Source: Allomyces macrogynus ATCC 38327 (lineage: Eukaryota > Blastocladiomycota > Blastocladiomycetes > Blastocladiales > Blastocladiaceae). Taken from it: a stretch of 18,660 nucleotides of DNA. The notes beneath the pieces are model-generated. The model saw nothing but the letters and a program-made list of their open reading frames with translations. It made no database searches and was not told where the DNA came from. This document shows positions 8,591-18,070 of this stretch, piece by piece; the first letter of the stretch is position 1, and every line of letters begins with the position of its first letter. Where the stretch lies: NCBI GenBank assembly GCA_000151295.1, contig GG745369.1, positions 309,544 to 328,203 of the forward strand, in the 5' to 3' direction. Position numbers and translations under genes: made by a program.

Positions 8591-10792
8591 ATGTTGGACG
8601 CCGAGGCCATGGCGACATGCTCAACCCGTCCTAGCCTGGACGCGCTTCCCGACGACATTCTGTTGCTGATTGCCCAGCAGCTCGTCCAACCTGACAAGCG
8701 CCATACCACGCCGAACGGGTGCCTCAATATAACGCAGGCGCCGTCCGTGGTTACTCTCGTTGCTCTACGAAGCACTTGCCGCGCTTGGCAGAACATTGTT
8801 GACAATGCCTTACCTGGCTTGAACGTCCCAGTCGTCGTCGCCCTCCAAGACCAACCTCTCCAGCAGCACTCGCGCGCTCATGCCTTGATCAATAATTCAT
8901 ACCCCCGGGACCGCACCTTCTTATTTGCTTTCGACATGACGAGCAACGAGGACACGCCCACGAACGACCTTGTTGACTCGTCGATTCGGGTCGCCCAGGA
9001 CCTCGGGGAACGCATCCGCTTCTCCCTCTCAGCGTCCACAGTTCGATCTGTTACGCTTGTCCGCAATTCGACCATGTCCATGGTGATGTCGTCCAAATTT
9101 GCAAACAGTTTCCCTGCCTTCATGGCTGGCATTGTCATGCGGTTTGAAAGCGTAACTGAATTGGAGCTGCCCATGCTCACGATCCCCAACCAGTGGATTG
9201 CAACGGGTCTTCAGCCTGTCGCTAGGCGTTTGACGTCGCTCCGTATGTGTGTGCCGCAAGACGAGTGGGACGAAATGACCTGGATGCTCACGCTGCCGAA
9301 CTTGTGCCGACTGAATGTACGGCTCCATCAGCTCACTGTCCCTCAGTCGGTACCCGGTAATGTCCCGGCGTTGATCCCTGTTGGTGCACTGCCTCGCGCT
9401 CCATTGCTGCAAGTGTTGACCCTGCATTCGCCTACTGGTGTCGCAACCGACGTTATCGCCAAGTTTCTTCACAAGATTTCCGGCACACTGCGCGATCTCA
9501 CGCTTGTGTCGACAGTGCATTCTGTTTGTGAGAACGATGCACCGCTGCCCGTGCTCGCCTGGCCGGCCTTGCAGCACCTAAACGTGTCGGCTGCAGTATT
9601 GCGCATCATGGTCGTGGGCCACGCTGATGTGCACAACTGGACTATGCCGAACCTGCAGACATTGCACGTCGAGTCGATCGTTTCGGACAAGAAACAGGAT
9701 TGGGACTCGCGCTTGCCGATTCTCCCTGTGCTGCCGTGTGTCAAAAGCGTCACTATCCGCGGCCTTGCTGTGCCGCAATTGTGTCTTGCTCATTTGGCGG
9801 CCACGTCGTCGCGCCTTGCCCATCTCGCCTTTCTAAATTGCATTTTTGACGCGGACGAAGAAGTTCCTTTCCCCGCGCAGTTCTCTCTGCTGACCAAGCT
9901 CATCGTGGACAACCACCGCATTGAAGGGCTAACAAAGGTCTTTGCTGCACCGCAACTTGCAACGCTTATTTTGCATGCGGTTACGGATGACCCTGTGCGC
10001 AATCTTCCTTGGCCCACTATCACGTCGCTCACGATTGTGACTAGCGAGGAGCAAATCGCCGTGTCGAAAAGCGCACTCGATGCGCTCCCATATCTCACCG
10101 CACTTAAACTCCCGCCTGTCGCGATTCAATGGGCCGGCGGGTCCTTGCCCGTCCTGCGCAACGTCACGAATCTGACGGCACCCGTGGATATGCTCGCTTT
10201 ACTCGATCCGCCGAATGTGGTGCGCGTGGCAACGCCACGGTACTCCAACAACGACGTCGTTTCCGTCATTCCTAAGCACGCGCGCCAGGTCCACGTCGAT
10301 TACATCGACCTTGATCTTCTCGCAACTTTGTCCGTGCGCGATGATCTCGAAATGGTGGTCGCGAGGGAGATCGTCGGGCATCGGAGCGACTGCACAGACG
10401 CGCTGGTGCTTTGGTACCGTCAAGGGCACCCGGTTTGGCGCGTTCTTTGCACGGCGAATGTTTGGGGGGAGGGCCCAATGGCCGAGCGGCTCGTTATTCA
10501 TGTCGCACGCGTTGACGACGTGCGCGTGGCTGTGGACGAGATGACCAAAGGGATCGCTGTGATTGCCGGCATCAGCGCTATGCTGGACGTTGCTGGCCAG
10601 TTCGATGCGGGCGAGGATGAGGAGACCGTCGACTCGGCTCTTCCGCCGTTGCATACGTCATCATTTCCACTCGATGTGGTCCTCACAGAGGCGGCGCCGC
10701 CGCGCGTCAAGGCGCCGCTGGCAGCAATGCTGGCGGCGCTTCAGCCGCAAGGGGTTGTTGGCGGCGTTTGGGATTGGTGTGAGTATTATTAG
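8591..10792 (+). CDS. F-box/LRR-like protein, intact copy 2 of a tandem array (733 aa)
   Basis: A single exon. The N-terminus carries an F-box-like module: LDALPDDILLLIAQQL at about residues 17-32 and VTLVALRSTCRAWQNIV at about 54-70, with an unusually long insert between the two halves. The rest is a series of irregular LRR-like strands (LLQVLTLHSP, LRDLTLVSTV, LQHLNVSAAV, LQTLHVESI, LAHLAFLNC, LTALKLPPV). A distinct C-terminal region follows (HPVWRVL, then a tail ending GGVWDWCEYY) that is shared with both neighbouring copies. F-box proteins of this kind usually act as substrate receptors of SCF ubiquitin ligases through Skp1; that role is inferred and the substrate is unknown. ATG 8591 has A at -3 (ACAAATG); an in-frame ATG at 8609 in GCCATGG context is an alternative. 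Stop is TAG. All Trp codons seen are TGG. Confidence 0.85.
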   Translation: MLDAEAMATCSTRPSLDALPDDILLLIAQQLVQPDKRHTTPNGCLNITQAPSVVTLVALRSTCRAWQNIVDNALPGLNVPVVVALQDQPLQQHSRAHALINNSYPRDRTFLFAFDMTSNEDTPTNDLVDSSIRVAQDLGERIRFSLSASTVRSVTLVRNSTMSMVMSSKFANSFPAFMAGIVMRFESVTELELPMLTIPNQWIATGLQPVARRLTSLRMCVPQDEWDEMTWMLTLPNLCRLNVRLHQLTVPQSVPGNVPALIPVGALPRAPLLQVLTLHSPTGVATDVIAKFLHKISGTLRDLTLVSTVHSVCENDAPLPVLAWPALQHLNVSAAVLRIMVVGHADVHNWTMPNLQTLHVESIVSDKKQDWDSRLPILPVLPCVKSVTIRGLAVPQLCLAHLAATSSRLAHLAFLNCIFDADEEVPFPAQFSLLTKLIVDNHRIEGLTKVFAAPQLATLILHAVTDDPVRNLPWPTITSLTIVTSEEQIAVSKSALDALPYLTALKLPPVAIQWAGGSLPVLRNVTNLTAPVDMLALLDPPNVVRVATPRYSNNDVVSVIPKHARQVHVDYIDLDLLATLSVRDDLEMVVAREIVGHRSDCTDALVLWYRQGHPVWRVLCTANVWGEGPMAERLVIHVARVDDVRVAVDEMTKGIAVIAGISAMLDVAGQFDAGEDEETVDSALPPLHTSSFPLDVVLTEAAPPRVKAPLAAMLAALQPQGVVGGVWDWCEYY

Positions 10793-11070
10793 TGGTGGAA
10801 TGTGACATTGTGGCTTAGCCCTTTACCCTTGCATCGGTTTGGCGTCCTTGCTTGTCGCTTGGCAGCAAGCATTCTTTGGATGCTCGTTCACAAGCGTCCA
10901 CACAATCAAGTGCCAGAGTCTGTGAGGGCGACTCCAGCAACTCCACAAACAGGAATCGAATAACACTGAATTTGCCCGCTTGACCATCTCCTCCCAACTC
11001 GCTGCATTCGCATCAGCAAGCTCCCGACACCCCAGTATTATCTTTGCACTAGCAGGGCACACTTGTCCCA
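10793..11070. other. intergenic spacer between F-box copies 2 and 3
   Basis: 278 bp without a supported gene. The first ~20 bp after the stop (GTGGTGGAATG) resemble the sequence after copy 3 (TTGTGGTAGAATG), so the duplicated unit extends into the 3' flank. Confidence 0.45.
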
Positions 11071-13181
11071 ATGAAGAATTGGTTCGGCACCAGAGTCGGT
11101 GCCCAGCGGCCAGCTGACCAAGTTGCACCAAACCTCGCGATGCTACCCGCCGACATTTTACGCATCATTGTCGAGATTTTTGTCGAGATTGACAATAAGC
11201 ACTTCACGACGCTCGGCTACCTCGACGCTGTCCTCTCGGAGACAGCGCCAACACTTGTTGAGCTGCGCCGAACTTGCCTGGCCTGGCGGCACGCGTCGAC
11301 AATGTTGTCCGTGGATGGCAATTGCAACTTGCTCCCCGCGCCATGAACATGTGGGATCATGACGGACCGCTCCGCGTCAGTGCCGTTGCTCGTGATGCTC
11401 AAGCTGGTGCCCGTGCAACGGCTTTTACCGTTCACGAACGCCCCGCGTCGCGTGTGGCGGTTCACGCACGTTTGTGATTCCAGCAGACCAAATCCGCTCT
11501 GTGACACTTGCCGACTGCCCAGTTGGCCAGCTCTTGCGGTAGCAGAGCTGTTTTGATGGCATGCTCGCTGGAATTGCCTTGCACTTGTCCAATCTCACTG
11601 CGGTCAAGTTGCCCCCGCTCATTTTCTCTGCCAATACAGTGACGGCGACTCTCACACCCTTCAACAGTCGGCTAACGTGGCTTCACCTGCGTGTGCTGCA
11701 CTCAGAATGGCATCAACTGGCCATGACGCTCAACATGCCGAATTTGCGCCACCTTGAAGTGCATCTAACAGACCGGCTTAAGGGCTTTGTGCCTGATAGA
11801 GGTCGCCTGTGGCGCTATGACCCTGTGAGCGCACTGCCGCTGTGGTCACAGAATTTGCAAGTCTTGCACCTTCATGCACCCGCTGACATTGCCCCGACGT
11901 TCATTACCCACGACCTGCAACGTCTTGCCGAGACGCTGCGCGAGGTCAAGCTCGTGACTCATGAGGAGGCGGTTATGGAGAACGATGATGACGAACAGTT
12001 GCCACCCTCGCTCATTTGGCCGGTCCTGCGCATACTGGACGTGCCAGTAGCAGCTTTCCGCATCATGGCCGCAGACTCGATCGCAACGCGTGATGCTTTT
12101 CCGCAGCTTCGTTCGCTCCATCTCAAGCACCGGCCCACGAATCAACGTGTGATGACAATCCTTCCATCTCTCTTTGACCTGCTATGTGTCACGAATCTGT
12201 CGATGAAGTCTGTTCAGATGCCATTTGCTGAATTGGAACGCCTTGCCGCTTGTTCGCCCCACCTTGCCCACCTCTCCATTGTCGATTGCTCGTTCTCGGG
12301 TCCGACCCACGCAGCGCCAATTGTGTTCCCCGCTCTCGTCAAGCTGGTCACGCGAAATAGCAAACTTGACCGATTGGGCGCAGCGATGATATTGCCTCGG
12401 CTTGAAACCCTTTGTGTCGACGGGTTTTCTCCCCTGTGTGTCACTCCATGATTGTCCGTCTCGACGCTCACGATCGAAACGCACACGGTCATGGTCGGCT
12501 CTATTCGTGTATCTGGGGCCGCGCTCGACGCCCTGCCACGCTTGTCAAATCTTACTCTCCCCCGATTACTCTCCGAGTGGAGCGATGATCATGTCCCAAC
12601 CCTGCCACTCGTCACGTCGCTCGTGGCACCAATGCATGTCTTGGCCACCGTCCAGGCACCCCGAGTCGTGCATGTCGAGTCGAACTGGTTTTCCACCAAC
12701 GACCAAGATGTCATTAAAGTGCCGGCAAGCGCGCGATCGGTCAAGATTCACTTCCTGCATGTCAAGCTTCTTGCTGCGCTCGCGCATAATGCCACCGTCA
12801 CGAAAGTTGTTGCCTGTGAGATTGTGGGCAAGACAGTGCCCATGGACGTGGCCACGCTCGAGTTTCGCCAAGGGCATCCGGTCTGGCACCTGCTTGCGCG
12901 CACCGGCCCCATTATTTGCGCGCCGATTACAAAGCGGTTGGTTGTGCAGGTGGTGCGTGTCGTCGACGTTCGTGTCGCTGCTGAGGAAATGGCTATGGGA
13001 CTCACGGCGATTGCTGCTGGGAGCGCCCGTGATGGGCAATCCACGCCTGCCGTTGCCGGTTGATGTGGTTCTGATGGACACGGTGTCCTTGGCTCTCAAA
13101 CGGCCGTTTGAAGAGATGTTGGCCGCACTTGCTCAGCAGCAGCGGATGGCCGGTGGCGTGTGGGATCGGTGTGATTATTAA
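11071..13181 (+). pseudogene. decayed F-box/LRR-like paralog, array copy 3
   Basis: ATG 11071 opens an F-box-like segment (LAMLPADILRIIVEIF then LVELRRTCLAWRHA) that ends at TGA 11344-11346. The homologous reading moves to another frame around 11300-11470 and to a third by about 11470 (FVIPADQIRSVTL), where TAG lies in frame at 11540-11542. From 11543 to 12448 one long block reads through the LRR-like region (LAGIALHLSNLTAVKLPPL, LVTRNSKLDRLGA). TGA at 12449-12451 replaces the Trp seen in copies 1 and 2 (PWLPITTL, PWPTITSL). The frame then continues to about 13020 (HPVWHLLAR) and shifts once more into the tail GGVWDRCDY, stopping at TAA 13179-13181. Two in-frame nonsense codons plus about three shifts make it a pseudogene. 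The block 11561-12451 alone could still be translated, but I see no reason to assume so. Confidence 0.8.
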
Positions 13182-13562
13182 TTGTGGTAGAATGATTTGG
13201 CGGTTATCGTTCGTCGCTCCTTTTGCATCTCACCATGCGTGATGAATTTGCACTTGACATGCTCTTGAGCGGCACCATTCTCGCTTGGCCACTGCTCTTC
13301 GGCTCGAAGACGCTCATAGTTTCCATACGGACTCGTGTGTCCTGACAGGGAGCGAAGCCGATGTGGGCCACAGAAGAACGTCACGAGGCTTCAATTTTCG
13401 AGCTCATTGCATCCACGCCAAATCGATAATGATTTGACATATTTTGGTTGCCTCGACAAGATTCACCAACTCACCGTAAAAGTGACTGCCCCAATTGTCC
13501 GAGCAAAACTGTCTGCCGCCTCTACGCTTTCTCTCTTACCACCAATCTTCGAACCAACCAAC
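13182..13562. other. intergenic region downstream of the F-box array
   Basis: No supported gene. An A/T-rich stretch at about 13420-13445 and a C/T/A-rich leader-like sequence just before 13563 fit a promoter and 5' leader for the next + strand gene. Both are judged by composition only. Confidence 0.4.
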
Positions 13563-13969
13563 ATGTCCATTCAACCAACCGACTCGACGACAAGCAACAC
13601 CTCTAGTGATGCCCTTGCCGAATTGTTGTCCACGAAACTCGTCATGCAACCTCGTTTCCAGGATCTGCCCGATTTGGTGATTCCGGGCATTGTCCTGGCG
13701 CTGAGCCCAAATTGGTGCGGCTTGCCGGGAGCTGAATCCCAGGCCAAGAACCCATCGCGGTCAAAGTCTTCATCCGACAGTGGCGCAACCAGCGCGCGTG
13801 CGTGCGCAACAATTCGTGGCACAACGACTTCTGGGTACCGCAGCGTGGGGGAATCGCCACGCGCACTCGGGTCACATCGCCACCATTGGCATCGGCTGCT
13901 TTTCACCGAAAATATTGCGTCGTGTACGGCACAGAAGCGAACGTTTCAAGCACGGCCGGCCACAAGTAG
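13563..13969 (+). pseudogene. short unknown gene, apparently frameshifted; possible F-box-like N-terminus
   Basis: ATG 13563 lies after a leader-like C/A/T-rich stretch (GAACCAACCAACATGTCC). The first ~58 codons are protein-like (SSDALAELLSTKLVMQPRF, then LPDLVIPGIVLAL, reminiscent of an F-box first helix). After about 13735 that frame becomes a Ser/Arg/Pro-rich translation, whereas another frame reads IPGQEPIAVKVFIRQWRNQ and NNSWHNDFWVPQ to TAG 13967-13969. No splice pair I tried joins them cleanly, so a frameshift is the simplest reading. The original frame stays open to 14216, so a longer 217-residue product cannot be excluded. The family is unknown. The 3' end overlaps the convergent - strand gene by about 66 bp. 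Confidence 0.33.
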
Positions 13970-14987
13970 ATATCCTCGTCCGAAACCCCGTTTTCCCACT
14001 CGAGTGTGCACAGCTGCATGCCAATCAATGTTAATTGTATCGGTCTCGTTGACCCCCCAAACACAGGCCTCTGACTTGCCTGAGCCGCGTCATGTCCTTG
14101 ACACTGGGCGGCAATGCAATTCGGTCAATCACGCGCCGATAAACCGAGTAATCTCGGACGTCGACACTGGAAAAGATTGGGGCCATAGCCATCTCGCGAG
14201 CCGTTCCGCGCCTTGAATAAGAAGAAGGACGGCCAGCCTTGACTGCTGCCGTCCAGCGGCAGTCACGGTTTCACCGTCACGTAGAGGAACTTGCGGTCAC
14301 GGTTGGTGCCCAGTGCAAAACTACTGCCGGACCAATCACAGTTCGTTCTCGCTAACGGAAAAAGAATCAAATCACCCCCGGAGCGGCTCCTTGCGTCCCG
14401 CTTTCTGTAGTGTTGTCGTCGTCACGGCCAAATAGTTTCATTTGCGGCAGAAGGAGCGTGCCCCAAGACGACGCGCTCGGACGTTCCAGGCCGGCCATAC
14501 TCGTCAAATCAATGCGCAATCGAGAGCACATCTGCTGGCACTTGCCCGCTGGCGGCCTTCCAGTCGAGGTTCGTGAGATCCATGACCAACGCGCCTGGCG
14601 CCGCAATGGCGCTCGTCGGGTACACACACCCCAAACCACCACCAGAAAACATCGTCTGCACAAACGACGGCTTGAGCGATTCGGGAGCATCCGCCGATGA
14701 CCGCCACTGCAGCGCATGCCCCTCGGCTGTCGTCGTGGACAAATAAAATGCGCGCTGCAAATTTGCGCCAACGGCGCTGCATCCAGCTTCATGGTCAACA
14801 CCAGCGATCATATCGGCGCGGCATCCTGGAGCAATCGTCGTCATGTTGTGCTCATGAGTAGGGCGCGGCGGTACTGCATCTTGTCGAGAATCACGACAAT
14901 GAGCTGATCGAGCAACGCCACGATCAGCGTCTTGGTCACGGTGAGCAGTGCCGCGGTTGCAGCCTGCGGCAGATACTGGTAGGCCAT
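13903..14987 (-). pseudogene. broken gene for a protein with a hydrophobic N-terminus; family unknown
   Basis: The start is convincing: ATG at 14987 follows a C/T-rich leader and opens a hydrophobic segment (AALLTVTKTLIVALLDQLIVVILDK), stopping at TGA 14841-14843. The reading continues in other frames: 14844-14509 (LQWRSSADAPESLKPSFVQ), about 14530-14367 (LLLPQMKLFGRDDDN), about 14351-14263 (GTNRDRKFLYVTVKP), then past TGA 14263-14265 (LPLDGSSQGWPSFFLF), 14192-14031 (MAMAPIFSSVDVRDYSVYRR), and finally to TGA 13903-13905 (LTLIGMQLCTLEWENGVSDE). One break may be an intron: 14352-14425 is 74 nt with a GTGACG donor, a T-rich stretch, a CGTTAG acceptor and compatible phase. The others look like frameshifts. 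The N-terminus suggests a secreted or membrane-anchored protein. The linking of segments is inference from order, strand and protein-like composition. Confidence 0.45.
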
Positions 14988-15394
14988 GATGGCAAAGCGT
15001 GGCTGTTGGAGTGGCAATGGCGGGCAGGCAAGGGATTTTGAAGCTGGACGAGAAGACGAGAGGACGAGATGATGTGAGCTCGCGACCAGAAAGCATCATG
15101 ATTGGTGAAGGTTACGTACTTAAGTAAGGTTCACAACGATTCCAAGTCACTCCGCAAATGAACTGACGCGCCAAGGTGGAAGCCTGTCGAGCGGAGGAGA
15201 GTCTTCACAAAAGAGAAAACTTCATGGTACATTCTTAAATCATAGCTGGACATAGAGAGGTGACAAAAGCAAAATGGGGATCAAAAAGGGACCGGAGTCT
15301 GCTGAAGCTAAACCGGGTTGCAAGCGAGCACAAGCGAGCCAGAAAGGGTGATCAAAACGGTATTGGAGCGGGCGCGACAAAAGCGCGGCGGGCT
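14988..15394. other. intergenic region between the two - strand genes
   Basis: No supported gene. It contains the 3' flank of the membrane-protein gene and the promoter and leader of the broken gene at 13903-14987. A 10-bp palindrome TACTTAAGTA sits at 15117-15126; nothing links it to a function. Confidence 0.4.
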
Positions 15395-17775
15395 TCACCC
15401 ATCAACGCGCACGGATTCCGGTACGACCCAGACGCGCGCCTTGGCCAGGACGCTCCCGGACCCGACGTCCACGAGCGCCGGGAACACGCTGAACGCGACC
15501 AGTCCCGCGCCAGGCCGCTCGTCGCGGTCGAGACACTCGTCGAGCATCACCGCTGGGTGCACGGTCGCGCCAGGCTGCGGCACGACCACAGCACCAAACG
15601 GTGTATGAGCCTTGAGCCGGAACCACCGCTGCGCGATCGCCAGCAGCGTGGCACTCCAGTCGACGGGCGGCGTCGTTGGTCGTACTGCTGCGGTCGAGTT
15701 TCCGGATGGGCGCCCGGGAAGCGCCGCGTTCGGGTTCAGCCGCAGTGCGGCCCAGTCGGCGAGGAACGCGCGTGCCGCGGCGCGGCATACGGGCACGAAC
15801 GGGTTCGAGTGTGTGTCGGTGGACATAGCGTCGTCGGCGGGCGCAGCGACCAGCGTCGCGACGAGCGATTCTTGAGATGTGGCGGCGAGCTCGGAGAGCT
15901 GGGGCAGACGCAGCTCGGATGCATCAAGGTCGCGAATGGCCGCGTGCACGACGCGGAAAAACGCGCCGAGTTGGCGGGGTTTCGGCGTCGTTACAGGTCC
16001 GGCTTCGTTTACGTTCGCGTCGCCCGCACACTGTTGCCACAAACTCAGCAGACGTGGGTCGACAAGCGCGTCGACAAACCGGCGCACGAGCAGCGCAAGA
16101 CAATGCATGACGACGGCACGGTGTCGGCGCACCGGGTGCACCGACGTCGGTGGCGTACCGCGGCGGGCCACACCCGATCGGTCCAGCGTGGCCGGTGGCG
16201 GTGTTACTTGCCGTGCCGCATCCACGACCACACTCCACAGCTCGTCGAGCCGCTGCGCCGGCGTGGCTGTGACGACGCGTGCGGCCACGTCGCTCAAGTC
16301 GAGGTAGAGCGCGGACCAGTCGTCCTTGGCGGCCTGGATCTGCGGGTCGTCATCGCGGCGCGTCGTGGACGGCGGTGCATGGAGCCCAAACGTGGCGAGC
16401 GTCACAGCGCACCCGGCGAGCGACACGTTTGGTCCGAGTCGCGTCGTGGTCGCTTGGTGCTCCACATCATCGCCGAGCTTGCCCGTGCGGTCGAGAAACG
16501 CGAGCCGCCGGCGCAACGACGCGAGACTCCGCTGCGACGGCTTGCGCGCTGCCGCAGTAATCGCCGCCGTCGGAACAGGTCGTACGACCGGTATCGGTTC
16601 CGCCGCGTCGGTATAGTCGGTTCCGGGCAGATTCTGCACGATGCGCGGCGAAGGAATCGGCTCGATGCTCGCGCCACGGCCAATGGTCCCGGTAATAGTC
16701 CCGACAAACGACCGCGACAGCGTGCCTTGGCCACCGAGCGTCGACGGGTACGGGTGCGGTGGCGGCCACACACCGCTGCTACCCGAGTCCTGCACTTGCT
16801 GCATCGTTTCGAGCAGCTTGAGATTCTCGTTGGCGCGCTTCCAGCTGCGCCGTTGGCGGCGCCACAAGTAGAACCCGACAATCCCGGCGCCGATGAGACC
16901 CACAGGCACGGCAATCAGGAGGGCGAGAACCCATCCAGCGACCGACAAGCTTGACCCGGCCATTGACTCGGCCGCCGTGGCGTGCGGCGTCAGGACGGGC
17001 GCCGTGATGGTCGGCACGGTCTGCAATATCGTCGTCGAGCTGTTGGTGGCGGCGGACGCGGTCGTGCACAGATTACGCTGCAGCGCGGTCCCTTCCACGT
17101 TCCACGATAAACTCGAGCACTGCGACGCCGAGAAGCAGCCCATGACGGCCCCGTAGCTGTGTGCGAGCGTGTCGCTGGGGATCGAAGACGCGCGCGAGGC
17201 CGTGTTGCTGTTGATCCAGCCTGTTGGAATAATATTGCAGCACGCTGTTAGCAATCCAATTCAGCTTCCACTTGGTCAGACGCGCGGCACGGCGTGATAA
17301 TCCTACCTCCATTTGGCACCGAAACTGAATCCCTTGCACTCAACAAATCGGTGCACGGCATCAAGCACGGCGGATCCACTTGCGCGACAACGGTGCCGTC
17401 GGTACACAGCCAAGCGACCGTGTCGTCGCCAGGTCCTGGCGCGGCGCGCGCGACCAGGGAATTCACTTGCACGGGTGCCACGAGCGACGGTCCCGAGATG
17501 CTTGCGCCGGCCGCTCCGTACACGAGCGCAATGCAGCCACGCACGGCAATTTGGTCGGACGCGGGCGCGGCAAGAACGTTGCGATCAAACGCGTCGCGAT
17601 CAGACGAGGGGAGGCGCCCCCATGCCGGCGCCGAACGCCATGCCGCGGCCATTTGCGCGGGACCGCGCAACGGGAAACTAGTGCAGGCGCTGTCGACATT
17701 GGTCGCGTCGGTGCTGGAGCTGGAGCTTGTAGCTGTGGCGGTCGAGGGTGAAGCTGCTGCAGGCGCGCTCGCCAT
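15395..17775 (-). CDS. single-pass membrane protein of unknown family (764 aa); exons 17775-17307 and 17220-15395
   Basis: Two exons joined in phase 1 give exactly 764 codons plus TGA. Residues 1-249 form a Ser/Thr/Ala- and Cys-containing region (RGCIALVYGAAGASI, CLMPCTDLL, MGCFSASQCSSL) with possible N-glycosylation sites. A clear transmembrane helix follows at about 250-275 (VAGWVLALLIAVPVGLIGAG), flanked by WRRQRRSWKR, so by the positive-inside rule the first part should be outside and the ~490-residue C-terminal part cytosolic. The cytosolic part is helical and Arg/Ala/Asp-rich with no domain I recognise; its end (AVVVPQPGATVHP, FSVFPALVDVG) looks folded. No classical signal peptide follows ATG 17775: the frame upstream is closed after an LTIII segment, so either the transmembrane helix is the targeting signal or an upstream exon was missed. 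A surface sensor or adhesion role is only a guess. Confidence 0.8.
17221..17306 (-). other. spliceosomal intron of the membrane-protein gene
   Basis: 86 nt on the - strand: GTAGGA donor, TGCTAAC branch-site-like motif about 30 nt before the CCAACAG acceptor, phase 1. It restores one continuous frame (VPNG|GWINSN) and removes the stops that close both neighbouring frames. A closer GTGGAA donor would put the second exon in the wrong frame. Confidence 0.85.
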
Positions 17776-18070
17776 GATGATGATTGTCAGGTTCGCAAGC
17801 GAGCAGGGTCGGGATCACGGCGGGCAGGTTGCTGGGAGTGCGCAAGACGTTTGCACCATGTCCGTTGGGGGGTTCGACAGGACAAGAAAGGACACGAGGG
17901 ATGACCAGCTTGCTACTGCCGTTGACCAAAATGAGATCGACCGCACGGCGCATCAACTGCAAGCAACCGCCGATCTTGGCAAGCCCGCCACGCGGCAAAA
18001 TGTAACCCTATCCGCCCAAGCACGCTGTCTACCACATCTGCTCGCCCGGATTTATGTCGTGGGCGTCCCA
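17776..18070. other. intergenic region upstream of the membrane-protein gene
   Basis: About 295 bp between two - strand genes, with no clear gene. A missed upstream exon encoding a signal peptide for the membrane protein could lie here, but no convincing hydrophobic exon with splice sites was found. Confidence 0.35.

Noticed and set aside
7745..12451. A variant genetic code in which TGA encodes Trp.
   Set aside because: The intact F-box gene, PPR gene, FAD synthase and membrane protein write Trp only as TGG, and several genes end at TGA. The TGA changes sit only in copies that also carry frameshifts.
14240..14264. A short hairpin (CTGCCG/CGGCAG stem) as a bacterial-type terminator.
   Set aside because: The DNA is eukaryotic by its introns, there is no T-run, and the hairpin lies inside the probable coding remains of the broken - strand gene.
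15260..16954. A 564-codon + strand open frame opposite the membrane-protein gene.
   Set aside because: Its Arg/His-rich translation lacks domains or hydrophobic segments, whereas the - strand gives an integral spliced protein with a transmembrane helix.
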